From Prevotella sp. CAG:1058 (lineage in GTDB: Bacteria > Bacteroidota > Bacteroidia > Bacteroidales > Bacteroidaceae), in the NCBI GenBank assembly GCA_000433175.1, contig HF986654.1, positions 1 to 46,418 on the forward strand: a stretch of DNA of 46,418 nt, read 5' to 3'. The notes under the pieces were generated by a model. That model did not search any database and was not told the origin of the DNA. It was given only the letters and a program-made list of their open reading frames with translations. A program made the translations under genes and the position numbers. Shown here one piece after another: positions 1 through 7,866 of this stretch (within the stretch, counting starts at the first letter, position 1; each line of letters starts with the position of its first letter).

Positions 1-1
1 T

Positions 2-35
2 TCCGTAATGTTGCACTTGCTAGTTGACTCTGCCC
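2..35 (+). repeat. 34-bp terminal inverted repeat, left copy
   Basis: Bases 2-35 are the exact reverse complement of 46385-46418. The match stops at base 36. The right copy reaches the last base of the window; the left copy starts one base in. This could be a contig-end artefact or a genuine inverted repeat. Confidence 0.85.
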
Positions 36-67
36 CCTTACCCATGACTACTGAAAATTTTAGTTAA
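2..67 (+). other. Truncated reading frame at the left edge, sharing the 34-bp terminal repeat
   Basis: An open frame enters from the window edge and stops at TAA 65-67. Its first 11 codons (2-34, reading SVMLHLLVDSA) are the same as codons at the right end of the window on the other strand, after which the two diverge. The rest (PLPMTTENFS) resembles nothing I know. It may be the tail of a real gene or an assembly chimera at the contig edge. No function is assigned. Confidence 0.25.
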
Positions 68-94
68 TAATTATTGAATATGTTTTCTATTACA

Positions 95-1009
95 TTATTT
101 CGTGAGGTACACTTTTCCATTAACGACCGAAACTTTTGTACCTACTATGGCATTGATAGCTTTCAGCACTTCATCCACGTCTTTCTGGTATACCATTTTC
201 CCGTAAAGCGGAGTTCCTGATATGTTTTCCTGCACACCAATTTCCGTGCCGTAATAATCATTAATTCTGCTTACAACCTGATGTATGTTATCACCATGAA
301 GGTTCATTATTCCATTCATCCAACTTGTATACTGTGAAGTGTCCACATTCTTCAAACCATCAAGCTTTCCACCTGAAACATTGAGCAACTGATTTGGACG
401 CATTGTCACCTTATCACGACTCTTAGTTGTAACTTCGACTGCACCCTCCACAAGAACAACATTTGAATAATGACCATTATAATTCACAATGTTGAACTTA
501 GTACCCAATACCTTTAAATCAAAACCATCAGAATGAACAATGAACGGATGTTCTTTATCATGTGCCACTTCAAGGTAAACTTCGCCCTTAGTGTAAATAT
601 CACGCGTGTCATTGGTAAACTTCTCAGGATACTTTACTATTGACCTGGAGTTGGCTACAATCTTTGTTCCATCTGGCAATCTGAAAGTCATTATCTCTCC
701 AACAGGCACTGTAGTTGTTATCATTTTCGGCTTTACAATAGCCACCTTATGTTCTGTAACTCCAGACAATATACTCCTAGGTACAACAAACACACCTATT
801 AACAAGGTTATACAAGCTGCAAAAGCTACACCTATGAAAAACTTACGCCTAGCCATGCGCCGTTCATTATCACGCCTTATCTTGGCATATGTTTTTTTCT
901 TTATATTACTCATGTCAATGTCAACCGGCTTTGTATCGACAACAAAACTCTTCAGTTTCTCGTCAATCTCGTTTTCGCCGTATTTATATTCAAATATATC
1001 CTTTTCCAT
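95..1009 (-). CDS. FecR-family anti-sigma factor
   Basis: This is an inner-membrane regulator that holds a partner ECF sigma factor and relays a signal from an outer-membrane TonB-dependent transducer. The 304-residue protein has an N-terminal cytoplasmic part of about 55 residues, a single membrane helix at about 57-77, a periplasmic FecR domain (about 98-200, with LPDGTKIVANSRS and GEVYLEV) and a C-terminal DUF4974-like domain (about 230-304). It starts 22 bp after the sigma gene, so the two are co-transcribed. In Bacteroidales such pairs usually precede a SusC/SusD operon; here that position runs off the window, so the regulated system is unknown. Confidence 0.92.
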   Translation of the reverse strand: MEKDIFEYKYGENEIDEKLKSFVVDTKPVDIDMSNIKKKTYAKIRRDNERRMARRKFFIGVAFAACITLLIGVFVVPRSILSGVTEHKVAIVKPKMITTTVPVGEIMTFRLPDGTKIVANSRSIVKYPEKFTNDTRDIYTKGEVYLEVAHDKEHPFIVHSDGFDLKVLGTKFNIVNYNGHYSNVVLVEGAVEVTTKSRDKVTMRPNQLLNVSGGKLDGLKNVDTSQYTSWMNGIMNLHGDNIHQVVSRINDYYGTEIGVQENISGTPLYGKMVYQKDVDEVLKAINAIVGTKVSVVNGKVYLTK

Positions 1010-1031
1010 ATCTCAGTCACTTACCTTTTAA

Positions 1032-1577
1032 TTATACTATTGCTTTCAACTGCTTCTTAAGAGAACGAAGAGCATAACCCACATGGTAATTAACCGTTGC
1101 AAGCGAAATTTTCAACATATCGCAGATGTCCGCATACGGCATCTGTTCTATTTTCGCCAAATAAAACACATGCTTGCACTTTGCCGGTAAATGTTCAATA
1201 GCATCACTCAAACGGTTCAATTCTTCCTCAGATATCATGCTGTCCATAGGACTCTGCATTTGCGGAAACACAAAATTGGGCAACTCGTCAATGCACACCT
1301 GGTTACGGCGGAGCATCTCTTTACGCAGGCACGATACAGACTTACGATATACAACAGTGCTCAGCCAACTGTTTATATTTTCTATGCCAAGCAACTTCTT
1401 TCTCATTTTCCAAACCTCAAGGAACACATCACTCACGACCTCCTCGGCAAGCCCCTTGTCGCCAAGAATGCCAAAGGCATGGTTATACATACTCTGCGAA
1501 TGACGGTCCATGAAACCGTCAAAGGCAAGTTCGTTTCCTTTTGATATAAGGATCAGTTCCCGTGACTCATCCATCAT
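1032..1577 (-). CDS. ECF-type RNA polymerase sigma factor
   Basis: A 181-residue sigma-70 family protein of the extracytoplasmic-function class. Region 2 lies at about residues 20-90 (GLAEEVVSDVFLEVWKMR, then INSWLSTVVYRKS) and region 4 at about 125-178 (LPAKCKHVFYLAKIEQMPY, then a helix-turn-helix ending in SLATVNYHVGYALRSLK). It should direct polymerase to a small target set that includes its own operon, and be held inactive by the FecR protein encoded just downstream. Starts at 1577 and 1574 are both possible. A TATTTTTG box at 1647-1654 on this strand could be the -7 element, but no clear -33 box goes with it. Confidence 0.93.
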   Translation of the reverse strand: MMDESRELILISKGNELAFDGFMDRHSQSMYNHAFGILGDKGLAEEVVSDVFLEVWKMRKKLLGIENINSWLSTVVYRKSVSCLRKEMLRRNQVCIDELPNFVFPQMQSPMDSMISEEELNRLSDAIEHLPAKCKHVFYLAKIEQMPYADICDMLKISLATVNYHVGYALRSLKKQLKAIV

Positions 1578-1831
1578 TTTTCAAGGTCGTTTAGGTAGCA
1601 TATTTATTATTCCCTTCTTCATAAGGGTTCGTTTATTAAAAAGACGCAAAAATACGAAAAATATATAGGAAAGAATATGTTAATTTTTTATTTAACAAAC
1701 AAAACAATTCTCTCAGACAGATTCCATGGCGCATATTAAAAATGTAAAACATTGGTTTACAATGCAATCATAACAAACATGTCATAAAGCAGGGAGCAAG
1801 CATTATGACAACACTTGTCTCATCTTCATAT

Positions 1832-3175
1832 TTATTTTAACACACGCGAAAGGAATCTGTCTGTTATTTCACGTATGTCGTAAAATACACTTCCAAGACA
1901 TTCGCGGTAACGAAAAAGCGGGTGACCCAGACCTTCAAAGTAGTGGCTCTCGACAATAGTAGACTGTTCACGCAACTTCACCTCGAAATCCTTTGCCTTG
2001 GCCATCGGAGTGAAACTGTCCTTGGATCCCATCATGAACAATATTGGCTTATGCATGGTTTCAACATCATCAGCCAACGAGTCGACCACAGGGTAATACA
2101 ACATCCTAGCACACACCACGCTGTCTTCCATCTTGCCGGCAATCGCCCCACCGGCCGATGCTCCTGCAACTACAATACGTGACGTGTCAATACCGAGTTC
2201 ACCAGCATGCGCACGAATATAAGCCAAAGCAGCACGCCCATCCTCGACCGACTGCGATGCACTCTTACTTCCAAGGTACTTTATTGAATAATCCACGCTG
2301 ATACCTGTAATACCATTGCGCGCGTGCCACTGGCATTCACGGTAAAATTGTAACGGACTGCCATATTTCCATCCTCCTGCAAAAAAATATATCACAGCAG
2401 GTTTTAGTTTGTCCCCATGGGCCCGGAACACATGCAACTCTAGATCTCCTGCAAGACTGTCACGACGGTAACAAACCTTCTCCGGAGAAAATGCCTCATG
2501 CTGCGGTTTGAATACGCTTGCAATTGCCTTCATCCACACATCAGCCATAAACTCACGACCACGCCTGTTAGGATGCACTTTGTCGTCAATAGTCATGGTG
2601 CGCCAGTCATACCCCGATGCCATGTCGACCAGAACCACACGCTCACTGCCAATCGAGTCGACAAGAGCCTCAATACGTCTGTTCAGTTCCGGTATGTACG
2701 AATATTTAGGAAGCTTGCCACTGGGCGTCACCTTTGCCAAAAAGACGTATGCCTGCGGATTAATTACGTGTATCTTATTAATAATACTGGCATAAGTCCT
2801 TATCATGCCGTCAACCGGCCGCTCGTCAGCAAAATGGTTGTGTCCCGCGTGCAGCAACACGATATCTGCCGGATACCGGCGATATATGCTGTCTATTCGC
2901 TCGTCGAGAAATTCCACCGGCTTTCCGCTGAAGCCACAATGGTTAAGCCATCCTATACGGCACTCGCTGCGCTGCGGTCCTACAAAGTCTACATCATACC
3001 CGGCCGTAAACAGCCGTTCCCACAGAGGATAAAGATATGAAGAAAAGCCATCGCCGCCTTCTGTTATAGAGTCGCCAAGCCCCATTATGGTCAACCGGCA
3101 ATTACCCATCGCACGCAAACACGAAGGGACGGATAAAAAAAACGCCAGCACAAAGCAGGCGAAAATCTTTTTCAT
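1832..3175 (-). CDS. Secreted two-domain esterase: SGNH/GDSL hydrolase plus alpha/beta hydrolase
   Basis: Counting from MKKIFACF at 3175, residues 1-22 are a signal peptide. An SGNH domain follows (GDSI with Ser36, then DDKVHP with Asp198 and His201), and then an alpha/beta-hydrolase domain with an oxyanion strand FAGGW (265-269), nucleophile elbow GASAGG (Ser340), Asp386 and His418. Both domains keep a catalytic triad. Block III reads GHNH (111-114) where GxND is usual. Such tandem esterases in Bacteroidetes are usually carbohydrate esterases removing acetyl or aromatic groups from plant glycans; the substrate here is inferred only. The frame is open upstream to 3268, but the signal peptide favours 3175. 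The gene follows the beta-helix gene on the same strand. Confidence 0.85.
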   Translation of the reverse strand: MKKIFACFVLAFFLSVPSCLRAMGNCRLTIMGLGDSITEGGDGFSSYLYPLWERLFTAGYDVDFVGPQRSECRIGWLNHCGFSGKPVEFLDERIDSIYRRYPADIVLLHAGHNHFADERPVDGMIRTYASIINKIHVINPQAYVFLAKVTPSGKLPKYSYIPELNRRIEALVDSIGSERVVLVDMASGYDWRTMTIDDKVHPNRRGREFMADVWMKAIASVFKPQHEAFSPEKVCYRRDSLAGDLELHVFRAHGDKLKPAVIYFFAGGWKYGSPLQFYRECQWHARNGITGISVDYSIKYLGSKSASQSVEDGRAALAYIRAHAGELGIDTSRIVVAGASAGGAIAGKMEDSVVCARMLYYPVVDSLADDVETMHKPILFMMGSKDSFTPMAKAKDFEVKLREQSTIVESHYFEGLGHPLFRYRECLGSVFYDIREITDRFLSRVLK

Positions 3176-3287
3176 AAATAATGAAGGCATATTTGTCATG
3201 ATACGATAAAATACGCCACGCTTGTCTACCGCAAGAAGCCTGTCTGGAAAACTACTAGCGGAAAACAAGCGTGGCGCTTGACATTGT

Positions 3288-4763
3288 TTATCTTATAATA
3301 AATTTCTTTCCATTATGTATATAAATGCCGGCAGCAGTTGGACGCGAGCCCAGTTTAATGCCTTGCAGCGTGTAATATGCGTCTGATGCATGGCCGTTTT
3401 CAGCTTCCAAACCTGTAATGCCGGTAGAACCTGTCTTCTTTGCATACGCTCCGGCTGTGCTGCCTTCCTCACGCACGGCACCAGTCTGGTCAACAGTAAC
3501 GTCTGCCAAGATGCCCCAGTCTGCTATTGCAGCGGAAAGGGCTGCAGCGTCATACTTGCCGTCTTCAGCAAGCGGCTCTATTACGCCGTTTGCCCCAAGC
3601 TCGTTTTCACCGAATATGGCAGAATAGCTGTTTTCAGCGCTTGCATTGTCCGAATCCTGTAATGTAAGCACATCACTTGCGCCAGGACCCGATATGTTCA
3701 TGCCGCCACTGACTTTTGGTTCAGTTGCCGTTACAGCGAGTGCAGGCGTGCCTTCACCTGACACAATGATAGAGTTTGCAACAAAGATGTTGGCGTCAGA
3801 TGTCATCTCAATTTGTGCCCCACCCTCGTTTCCTGCTATCGTCGAATTTACGACGTACACGTAACGATTATGGTTGCCATCGGTACCTGTCGCGTAAATA
3901 GCGCTTTCAGCTTCAGGTGCAACATTGTCTGTTACAGTCGAGTTTACAATCTGGAGATATGCACCATGCTGCATGCAGATGGCACTTCCCAAGTCATTCT
4001 TTATCGTATTACGCGCTATAAGACAACGGTTGAAAGTGGTCTTACCCTTTTCCTTGTTGTCTGAAGTCAGCTTGATGGCACCACCACGGCTTGTTGCCTT
4101 ATTGTCAGTAAACTCGCATCCGTTGAAAACTGAAAGGCTGCGGTGAATGGTAAAAGCCATTCCGCCTACTTGCTTAGCGTTGCCCTCAGCAGGCTCTTCG
4201 GCTACATTACCATAGAAACGGCAGTCGTCTACTTCCACGTAACCGCAGTTGTCCAAATGAAGGGCGCCGCGGGCGGTAGCATTGTCGCTCGGACTTGACT
4301 GCGAATAAGCGCCGGTAAGTTCCAATCCCTTCAATACAACCTTCTTGCTCTCGTCACCATTTTTCGTATTAGTCTTGAATGACAATAAACATTCGGCGTC
4401 ACCACTGTTGGCTACGCCGTCTCCATTAATGTCACCCGAGAAAACGGTCGGAATGGCTGAAGGGTAATCAGGAGTCTCGTGTCCAGTACCGGTAAGTTCA
4501 GGATTGAAACCGCCGACAAACGTGTAACCGTTGGTAATGGTAACCACCTTCGGCACATTATATTTTCCACCTGCAAAGTAGAACACGTCACCATTTGCAA
4601 AGCTGTTTATTTGGTCTAACATCGTGCTGAACGCCATGGCGTTGTCCCATGAAGAACCGTCGCCATTACCACGCGCTTCCGTACTGATGTAATAATCTGC
4701 GGCAGAAGATGCCACCGGAGCAGCCATCATGGCTGCGATAAGGTAAAAATTCTTTAATTTCAT
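3288..4763 (-). CDS. Secreted right-handed beta-helix surface protein with C-terminal sorting-type tail
   Basis: A 491-residue protein with signal peptide 1-22 (cut near SSAADYY). It opens with the YYISTEARGNGDGSSWDNA motif typical of Bacteroidetes beta-helix surface proteins, and the body carries repeated short strands (FNGCEFTDNKATSRGGAI, VNSTVTDN, VNSTIAGN) characteristic of pectate-lyase-like folds. Residues 111-122 (DINGDGVANSGD) form a calcium-loop or dockerin-like motif. The last 30 residues (YYTLQGIKLGSRPTAAGIY, ending NGKKFIIR) resemble the C-terminal domain of many Prevotella exported proteins, probably a type IX secretion or surface signal. No catalytic residues are recognised, so adhesin and polysaccharide-binding roles are as likely as an enzyme. 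Confidence 0.8.
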   Translation of the reverse strand: MKLKNFYLIAAMMAAPVASSAADYYISTEARGNGDGSSWDNAMAFSTMLDQINSFANGDVFYFAGGKYNVPKVVTITNGYTFVGGFNPELTGTGHETPDYPSAIPTVFSGDINGDGVANSGDAECLLSFKTNTKNGDESKKVVLKGLELTGAYSQSSPSDNATARGALHLDNCGYVEVDDCRFYGNVAEEPAEGNAKQVGGMAFTIHRSLSVFNGCEFTDNKATSRGGAIKLTSDNKEKGKTTFNRCLIARNTIKNDLGSAICMQHGAYLQIVNSTVTDNVAPEAESAIYATGTDGNHNRYVYVVNSTIAGNEGGAQIEMTSDANIFVANSIIVSGEGTPALAVTATEPKVSGGMNISGPGASDVLTLQDSDNASAENSYSAIFGENELGANGVIEPLAEDGKYDAAALSAAIADWGILADVTVDQTGAVREEGSTAGAYAKKTGSTGITGLEAENGHASDAYYTLQGIKLGSRPTAAGIYIHNGKKFIIR

Positions 4764-4980
4764 AAGCGTCTTTAATTATTTAGGTTATAGTATTTGCAAC
4801 ATATCGCTAACTATAAAGACGCAGCAAACAAAAAAAACTATAGGACGAACCATGACATTTTTTTGTTTTACCCGACATTTCCTGCAGAACAACCTCAACC
4901 TCTGCACGCTCCGACACTCAACATCCGCCAAAAGCCGACCTCGTTCAGGGAGCCACTTGCCTTGTTCTTCCATACGCGTC

Positions 4981-5027
4981 CGGGAGGTGGTGTCATGATG
5001 CACGCCTGCCTCCCGATGTACGGGAGG
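4981..5027 (-). promoter_or_regulatory. Mutually exclusive hairpins in the upstream region of the beta-helix gene
   Basis: CCTCCCG at 5009-5015 can pair with CGGGAGG at 5021-5027 (loop of 5) or with the second CGGGAGG copy at 4981-4987 (loop of 21). Only one pairing is possible at a time. The element lies about 220 bp upstream of the beta-helix start, on the side a leader would occupy. A regulatory role is inferred. Confidence 0.3.
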
Positions 5028-5140
5028 TGTTTAAAGCTATAAAGACACGCGGAAATACTGTTACACGTTCATAAGAGGGAGAAACACGGCACGGACGATG
5101 CGACCAACCCAGACAGTGCAACAAGGCTTTGAATAAAACT

Positions 5141-5193
5141 ACTCTTCAGAGAGTTATAGCCAATAATCAGCTTAAAAAGGCGTTATTGGCTAT
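5141..5193 (-). terminator. Hairpin terminator after the FKBP-SDR gene cluster
   Basis: A perfect 11-bp stem, ATAGCCAATAA (5156-5166) with TTATTGGCTAT (5183-5193), with a 16-nt loop, lies about 40 bp beyond the SDR stop. A small second stem, ACTCT/AGAGT (5141-5154), follows it on the minus strand, then AGTTTTATT. The stem is AT-rich and the U-tract is weak, so it could also be an mRNA-stabilising 3' structure. Confidence 0.55.
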
Positions 5194-5231
5194 CATTAAT
5201 CATAGTATGACACGTCGCCTGACGGGTTGCC

Positions 5232-5963
5232 TTACTCAGGGTAAATCATTTTCCTTGTCACGCCACCGTCAACGGTTATTGTCTGCCCGTTGATAAAATC
5301 ATTGTCTTCTGCACACAGGAACAGAACCGTGCGGGCTATGTCTTCAGGCTGCCCCACCCTGCCGCTGGGATGGAACTCGTGGTCGACGGGGCGCAGGATT
5401 TCGTCCTCGTTTACATGAATCCAACCGGGGGCTACGGCGTTGACGGTAATACGAAATGGTGCAAGCGAAATGGCAAGGGCGTGGGTAAGCGAGTATATTC
5501 CGCCCTTCGAGGCACTGTATCCTTCTGTGCCGGCTTCGCTCATCAAATAACGGGATGAACAAATATTGACAATACGGCCGTAAGCAATATTGCCTGTCTT
5601 GTGCCTATGCCTGGCGAGGAAACGCGATGTTATGAAAGCCGGACGCAAATTAGTGTTGATGGTCTTGTCAAACTCTTCAACCTCAATCTCTGTAATCGGC
5701 TTGAAAACACTAATACCAACGTTATTTACAATGACATCAATATCGCCCCAACGGTTCAACACGTCTTGCATACAATTCTCCAACTGCAACCTGTCCGTGA
5801 CGTCTACCTCATAAAACAAGGCAGAACACTCACACGCCACGGCTTTTCCACGCAAAGAGTCGACGTCGCAAAAAGCGACTTTATCGCCGACTTTTGCAAA
5901 GGCTTCAACAATGGCACGCCCTATACCATGGGCACCGCCTGTAACAAAAATTCTCCTTGCCAT
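5232..5963 (-). CDS. Short-chain dehydrogenase/reductase (SDR)
   Basis: A classical SDR of 243 residues counted from the ATG at 5963, which sits one base after the FKBP stop. It has the Rossmann cofactor motif TGGAHGIG (8-15), the structural NNVG (80-83) and the catalytic set Ser136/137, Tyr149, Lys153 (YSASK). The C-terminal DGGVT is typical. The Asp after the second strand (FCDVD, about 32-35) suggests NAD(H) preference. The substrate cannot be told; the family includes 3-oxoacyl-ACP and sugar or steroid dehydrogenases. A GTG at 5975 is an alternative start overlapping the upstream gene. It is the last gene of the cluster. Confidence 0.9.
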   Translation of the reverse strand: MARRIFVTGGAHGIGRAIVEAFAKVGDKVAFCDVDSLRGKAVACECSALFYEVDVTDRLQLENCMQDVLNRWGDIDVIVNNVGISVFKPITEIEVEEFDKTINTNLRPAFITSRFLARHRHKTGNIAYGRIVNICSSRYLMSEAGTEGYSASKGGIYSLTHALAISLAPFRITVNAVAPGWIHVNEDEILRPVDHEFHPSGRVGQPEDIARTVLFLCAEDNDFINGQTITVDGGVTRKMIYPE

Positions 5964-5964
5964 G

Positions 5965-6363
5965 TCATGCAACACCTAACAATTCGACATCAAACACCAG
6001 AGTAGAACCGGCAGGAATGCCTGGCTGCGAGAACCGACCATACCCCATTTCGGCCGGAATATATATTTCCCAACGGTCGCCTACGTGCATCTGCTGCAAG
6101 GCTATAATCCAACCTTCAATCAAATCGCTCAAACGGATTGCAAGTGGCACGCCGCCGCGGCTGCTGTCAAACGTATTGCCGTCTATCGTCCGCCCGGTAT
6201 AATGTACTGTCACGATGCTGCGCGGCGAAGGCACAGGGCCATCGCCATTGCCCTTTGACAAGACTTTATAACAAACTCCCTTGTCAAGCTTGACAACACC
6301 TTGCTCGTTATATTTTTCCATCAGCCATTCCTTGTTGGCTTGCACGTATGTTTTCTTGCTCAT
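5965..6363 (-). CDS. FKBP-type peptidyl-prolyl cis-trans isomerase
   Basis: A 132-residue single-domain FKBP. The core runs from about residue 20 to 130 and shows VTVHYTGRTIDGNTFDSS, then LIEGWIIALQQMHVGDRWEI and IPAEMGYG, which are the usual active-site and binding-pocket segments. It catalyses proline isomerisation during protein folding. There is no signal peptide or lipobox at this start, so a cytoplasmic location is likely, unlike the lipoprotein FKBPs common in this phylum. It sits between a small unknown gene (10-bp gap) and the SDR gene (1-bp gap). Confidence 0.93.
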   Translation of the reverse strand: MSKKTYVQANKEWLMEKYNEQGVVKLDKGVCYKVLSKGNGDGPVPSPRSIVTVHYTGRTIDGNTFDSSRGGVPLAIRLSDLIEGWIIALQQMHVGDRWEIYIPAEMGYGRFSQPGIPAGSTLVFDVELLGVA

Positions 6364-6373
6364 ATTATCATTA

Positions 6374-6667
6374 TCATTTTTCGTAAACGGGAATCAACAT
6401 ATCCTCATTAGGCCAATCAGGCAGAAAGAAAAGCGGAGCCGGCCTGCCACCTACACCGGACCATTCGATACGGCGGACGTAATCGAAATCTGGTGGACCG
6501 AAATCAAACGAGTGGCCGTAGAGCAAGATTGCGTTACGACTTTCGTCAACCTTCCACAATCCTCCGCCATAAACACACTCTTCGCCAACTTCAAGCAACT
6601 CCCTGTGCAGATAGACGTTTCCGAACTTCAGCACACCGTCATCTGTAATAATAAACTTCTGATACAT
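6374..6667 (-). CDS. Small protein of unknown function (97 aa)
   Basis: I do not recognise this family. The protein is soluble and acidic, with no signal peptide or membrane helix. It is rich in aromatic and Gly residues (YGGGLWKVDES, YGHSFDFGPPDFDYV). It is accepted as a real gene because it packs tightly between yjbQ (3-bp gap) and the FKBP gene (10-bp gap) in the same direction, and because its length and composition resemble small conserved Bacteroidales proteins. No function is proposed. Confidence 0.7.
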   Translation of the reverse strand: MYQKFIITDDGVLKFGNVYLHRELLEVGEECVYGGGLWKVDESRNAILLYGHSFDFGPPDFDYVRRIEWSGVGGRPAPLFFLPDWPNEDMLIPVYEK

Positions 6668-6670
6668 GCC

Positions 6671-7084
6671 TTATCCGTAAATAGCTGCAACAATCTTCCT
6701 TTCACCGCCATAATTACGGAACTCGCAGAGGTATATGCCCTGCCATGTGCCGAGGTTCAAGCGTCCGTGCGTAATGGGAATGGTAAGGCTCACGCCGAAA
6801 AGCGAACACTTTGCATGTGCCGGCATGTCGTCATCACCTTCAAGCGTATGTTCGTAATATGGCTCGTTTTCCTTAACAAGCCTGTCCATTATCCGCCCCA
6901 TGTCGCCCCGCACGTCGGGGTCGGCATTCTCGTTTATGGTCAGCGCACACGAAGTATGCTGCACAAAGAGGTTTAGCAGTCCTGCCTCGGGCAGCGGCTT
7001 CGGCAGATGCTCCAATATCTCACGCGTCACCAAGTGGCAGCCACGCCGTTTTGGCGTTAATGAGAATGTAGTCTGGTGTATCAT
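6671..7084 (-). CDS. yjbQ: YjbQ family protein (UPF0047)
   Basis: A 137-residue protein covering the whole YjbQ/UPF0047 fold. It has the conserved FVQHTSCALTINENADPDV segment and, further on, HAKCSLFGVSLTIPI followed by LGTWQGIYLCEFR; the His/Ser/Asn residues there form the family's presumed active-site pocket. E. coli YjbQ is reported to have weak thiamine-phosphate synthase activity, but the family's real job is unclear. It lies in the seven-gene minus-strand cluster, 30 bp after the thioredoxin gene. Confidence 0.92.
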   Translation of the reverse strand: MIHQTTFSLTPKRRGCHLVTREILEHLPKPLPEAGLLNLFVQHTSCALTINENADPDVRGDMGRIMDRLVKENEPYYEHTLEGDDDMPAHAKCSLFGVSLTIPITHGRLNLGTWQGIYLCEFRNYGGERKIVAAIYG

Positions 7085-7114
7085 CGTATTTTATCAAATC
7101 CAACAAAAAACATA

Positions 7115-7420
7115 TCACTTCAATAACGGTTCGAGCGCCACCAGCAGGTCAGCTTTTGACATCGCCCCGCTCTGCCGCCATAACTCCTTACCGCCACGCA
7201 TCAGTACCAATGTTGGTATCGACCTTACCCCATGGCGGGCGGCAGTAATGCGTCGTTTGTCGACATCGACCTTGATTATGCGCAACTTGTCACCAAGCAC
7301 GGCCTTTACCTGTTCCAATACGGGGTGCATCATTTGGCAAGGCTGGCACCATGTAGCAAAGAAATCAACCAAAACAAACCGGTCGTCTGATATTGCATCT
7401 TCAAAAGTTTCCATAGTCAT
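7115..7420 (-). CDS. Thioredoxin-family protein
   Basis: A 101-residue cytoplasmic thioredoxin fold protein. The redox motif is WCQPC (24-28) instead of the common WCGPC, and the cis-proline loop is SIPTL near residue 69. There is no signal peptide. It probably reduces disulfides in cytoplasmic partners, taking electrons from thioredoxin reductase. The Gln in the CXXC motif would shift redox potential compared with a housekeeping TrxA, so it may be a second, specialised thioredoxin. Its neighbours are yjbQ downstream and yccF upstream (68-bp gap). Confidence 0.9.
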   Translation of the reverse strand: MTMETFEDAISDDRFVLVDFFATWCQPCQMMHPVLEQVKAVLGDKLRIIKVDVDKRRITAARHGVRSIPTLVLMRGGKELWRQSGAMSKADLLVALEPLLK

Positions 7421-7488
7421 TACGCTTTAATTCAAAACTGTTTTATCAATAACTGGCCTTAATCAAGATGCCAGGTAGCCGTCAATCG

Positions 7489-7866
7489 TTATAAGTTCAA
7501 TGTAACATCCTTACCGAACGGAGCCAACGACAATCCCGCCATCTTGAAATGTTGTTTAGCAAAAGGTATGCCAATAATAGTTATGAACAGCAAGGCACCG
7601 AACACGACATGCATGAACCACGCCCACAAGCCGCCAAAGATAATCCACAGAATGTTGAGCGGAATGCGTATGCAGCCGGTCGGTGAATCAGTGTCGCAGA
7701 CTTCGGCTCCGAAAGGCCACAGGCACAGTAGTCCTATTTTAAATGTTTGCCAAGCCACAGGTATGCCTACTATTGTACACGCCAAGGCCAGACTACCCGT
7801 AAAATAACCTATGGCGGCCTCAAGCCCACCGAACAGCCACCATATTAAATTGCCTAATATCCTCAT
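7489..7866 (-). CDS. YccF-domain inner-membrane protein
   Basis: A 125-residue protein with two copies of the YccF (DUF307) motif: about residues 3-52 (NLIWWLFGG ... GIPVAWQTFKIGLLCLWPFG) and 69-121 (NILWIIFGG ... GIPFAKQHFKMAGLSLAPFG). Each copy has two hydrophobic helices, predicting four membrane passes. The function of YccF proteins is not established. Its start overlaps the stop of the DUF169 gene by one base (TAATG), so translation of the two is probably coupled. Confidence 0.9.
   Translation of the reverse strand: MRILGNLIWWLFGGLEAAIGYFTGSLALACTIVGIPVAWQTFKIGLLCLWPFGAEVCDTDSPTGCIRIPLNILWIIFGGLWAWFMHVVFGALLFITIIGIPFAKQHFKMAGLSLAPFGKDVTLNL

Larger units (their letters stand above)
4764..5231. 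other. 468-bp intergenic region with several inverted repeats, no gene seen
   Basis: The stretch lies between the start of the beta-helix gene and the stop of the SDR gene. It holds a 9-bp inverted repeat beside the start codon (4766-4774 with 4814-4822), a pair of competing hairpins (4981-5027) and a terminator-like stem (5156-5193). The short open frames inside it have no recognisable content. No clear TAnnTTTG promoter for the beta-helix gene was found. Confidence 0.5.

Noticed and set aside
95..1577. A complete polysaccharide utilisation locus
   Set aside because: Only the sigma/anti-sigma pair is present; no SusC, SusD or glycoside hydrolase set is in the window, so the target system cannot be named.
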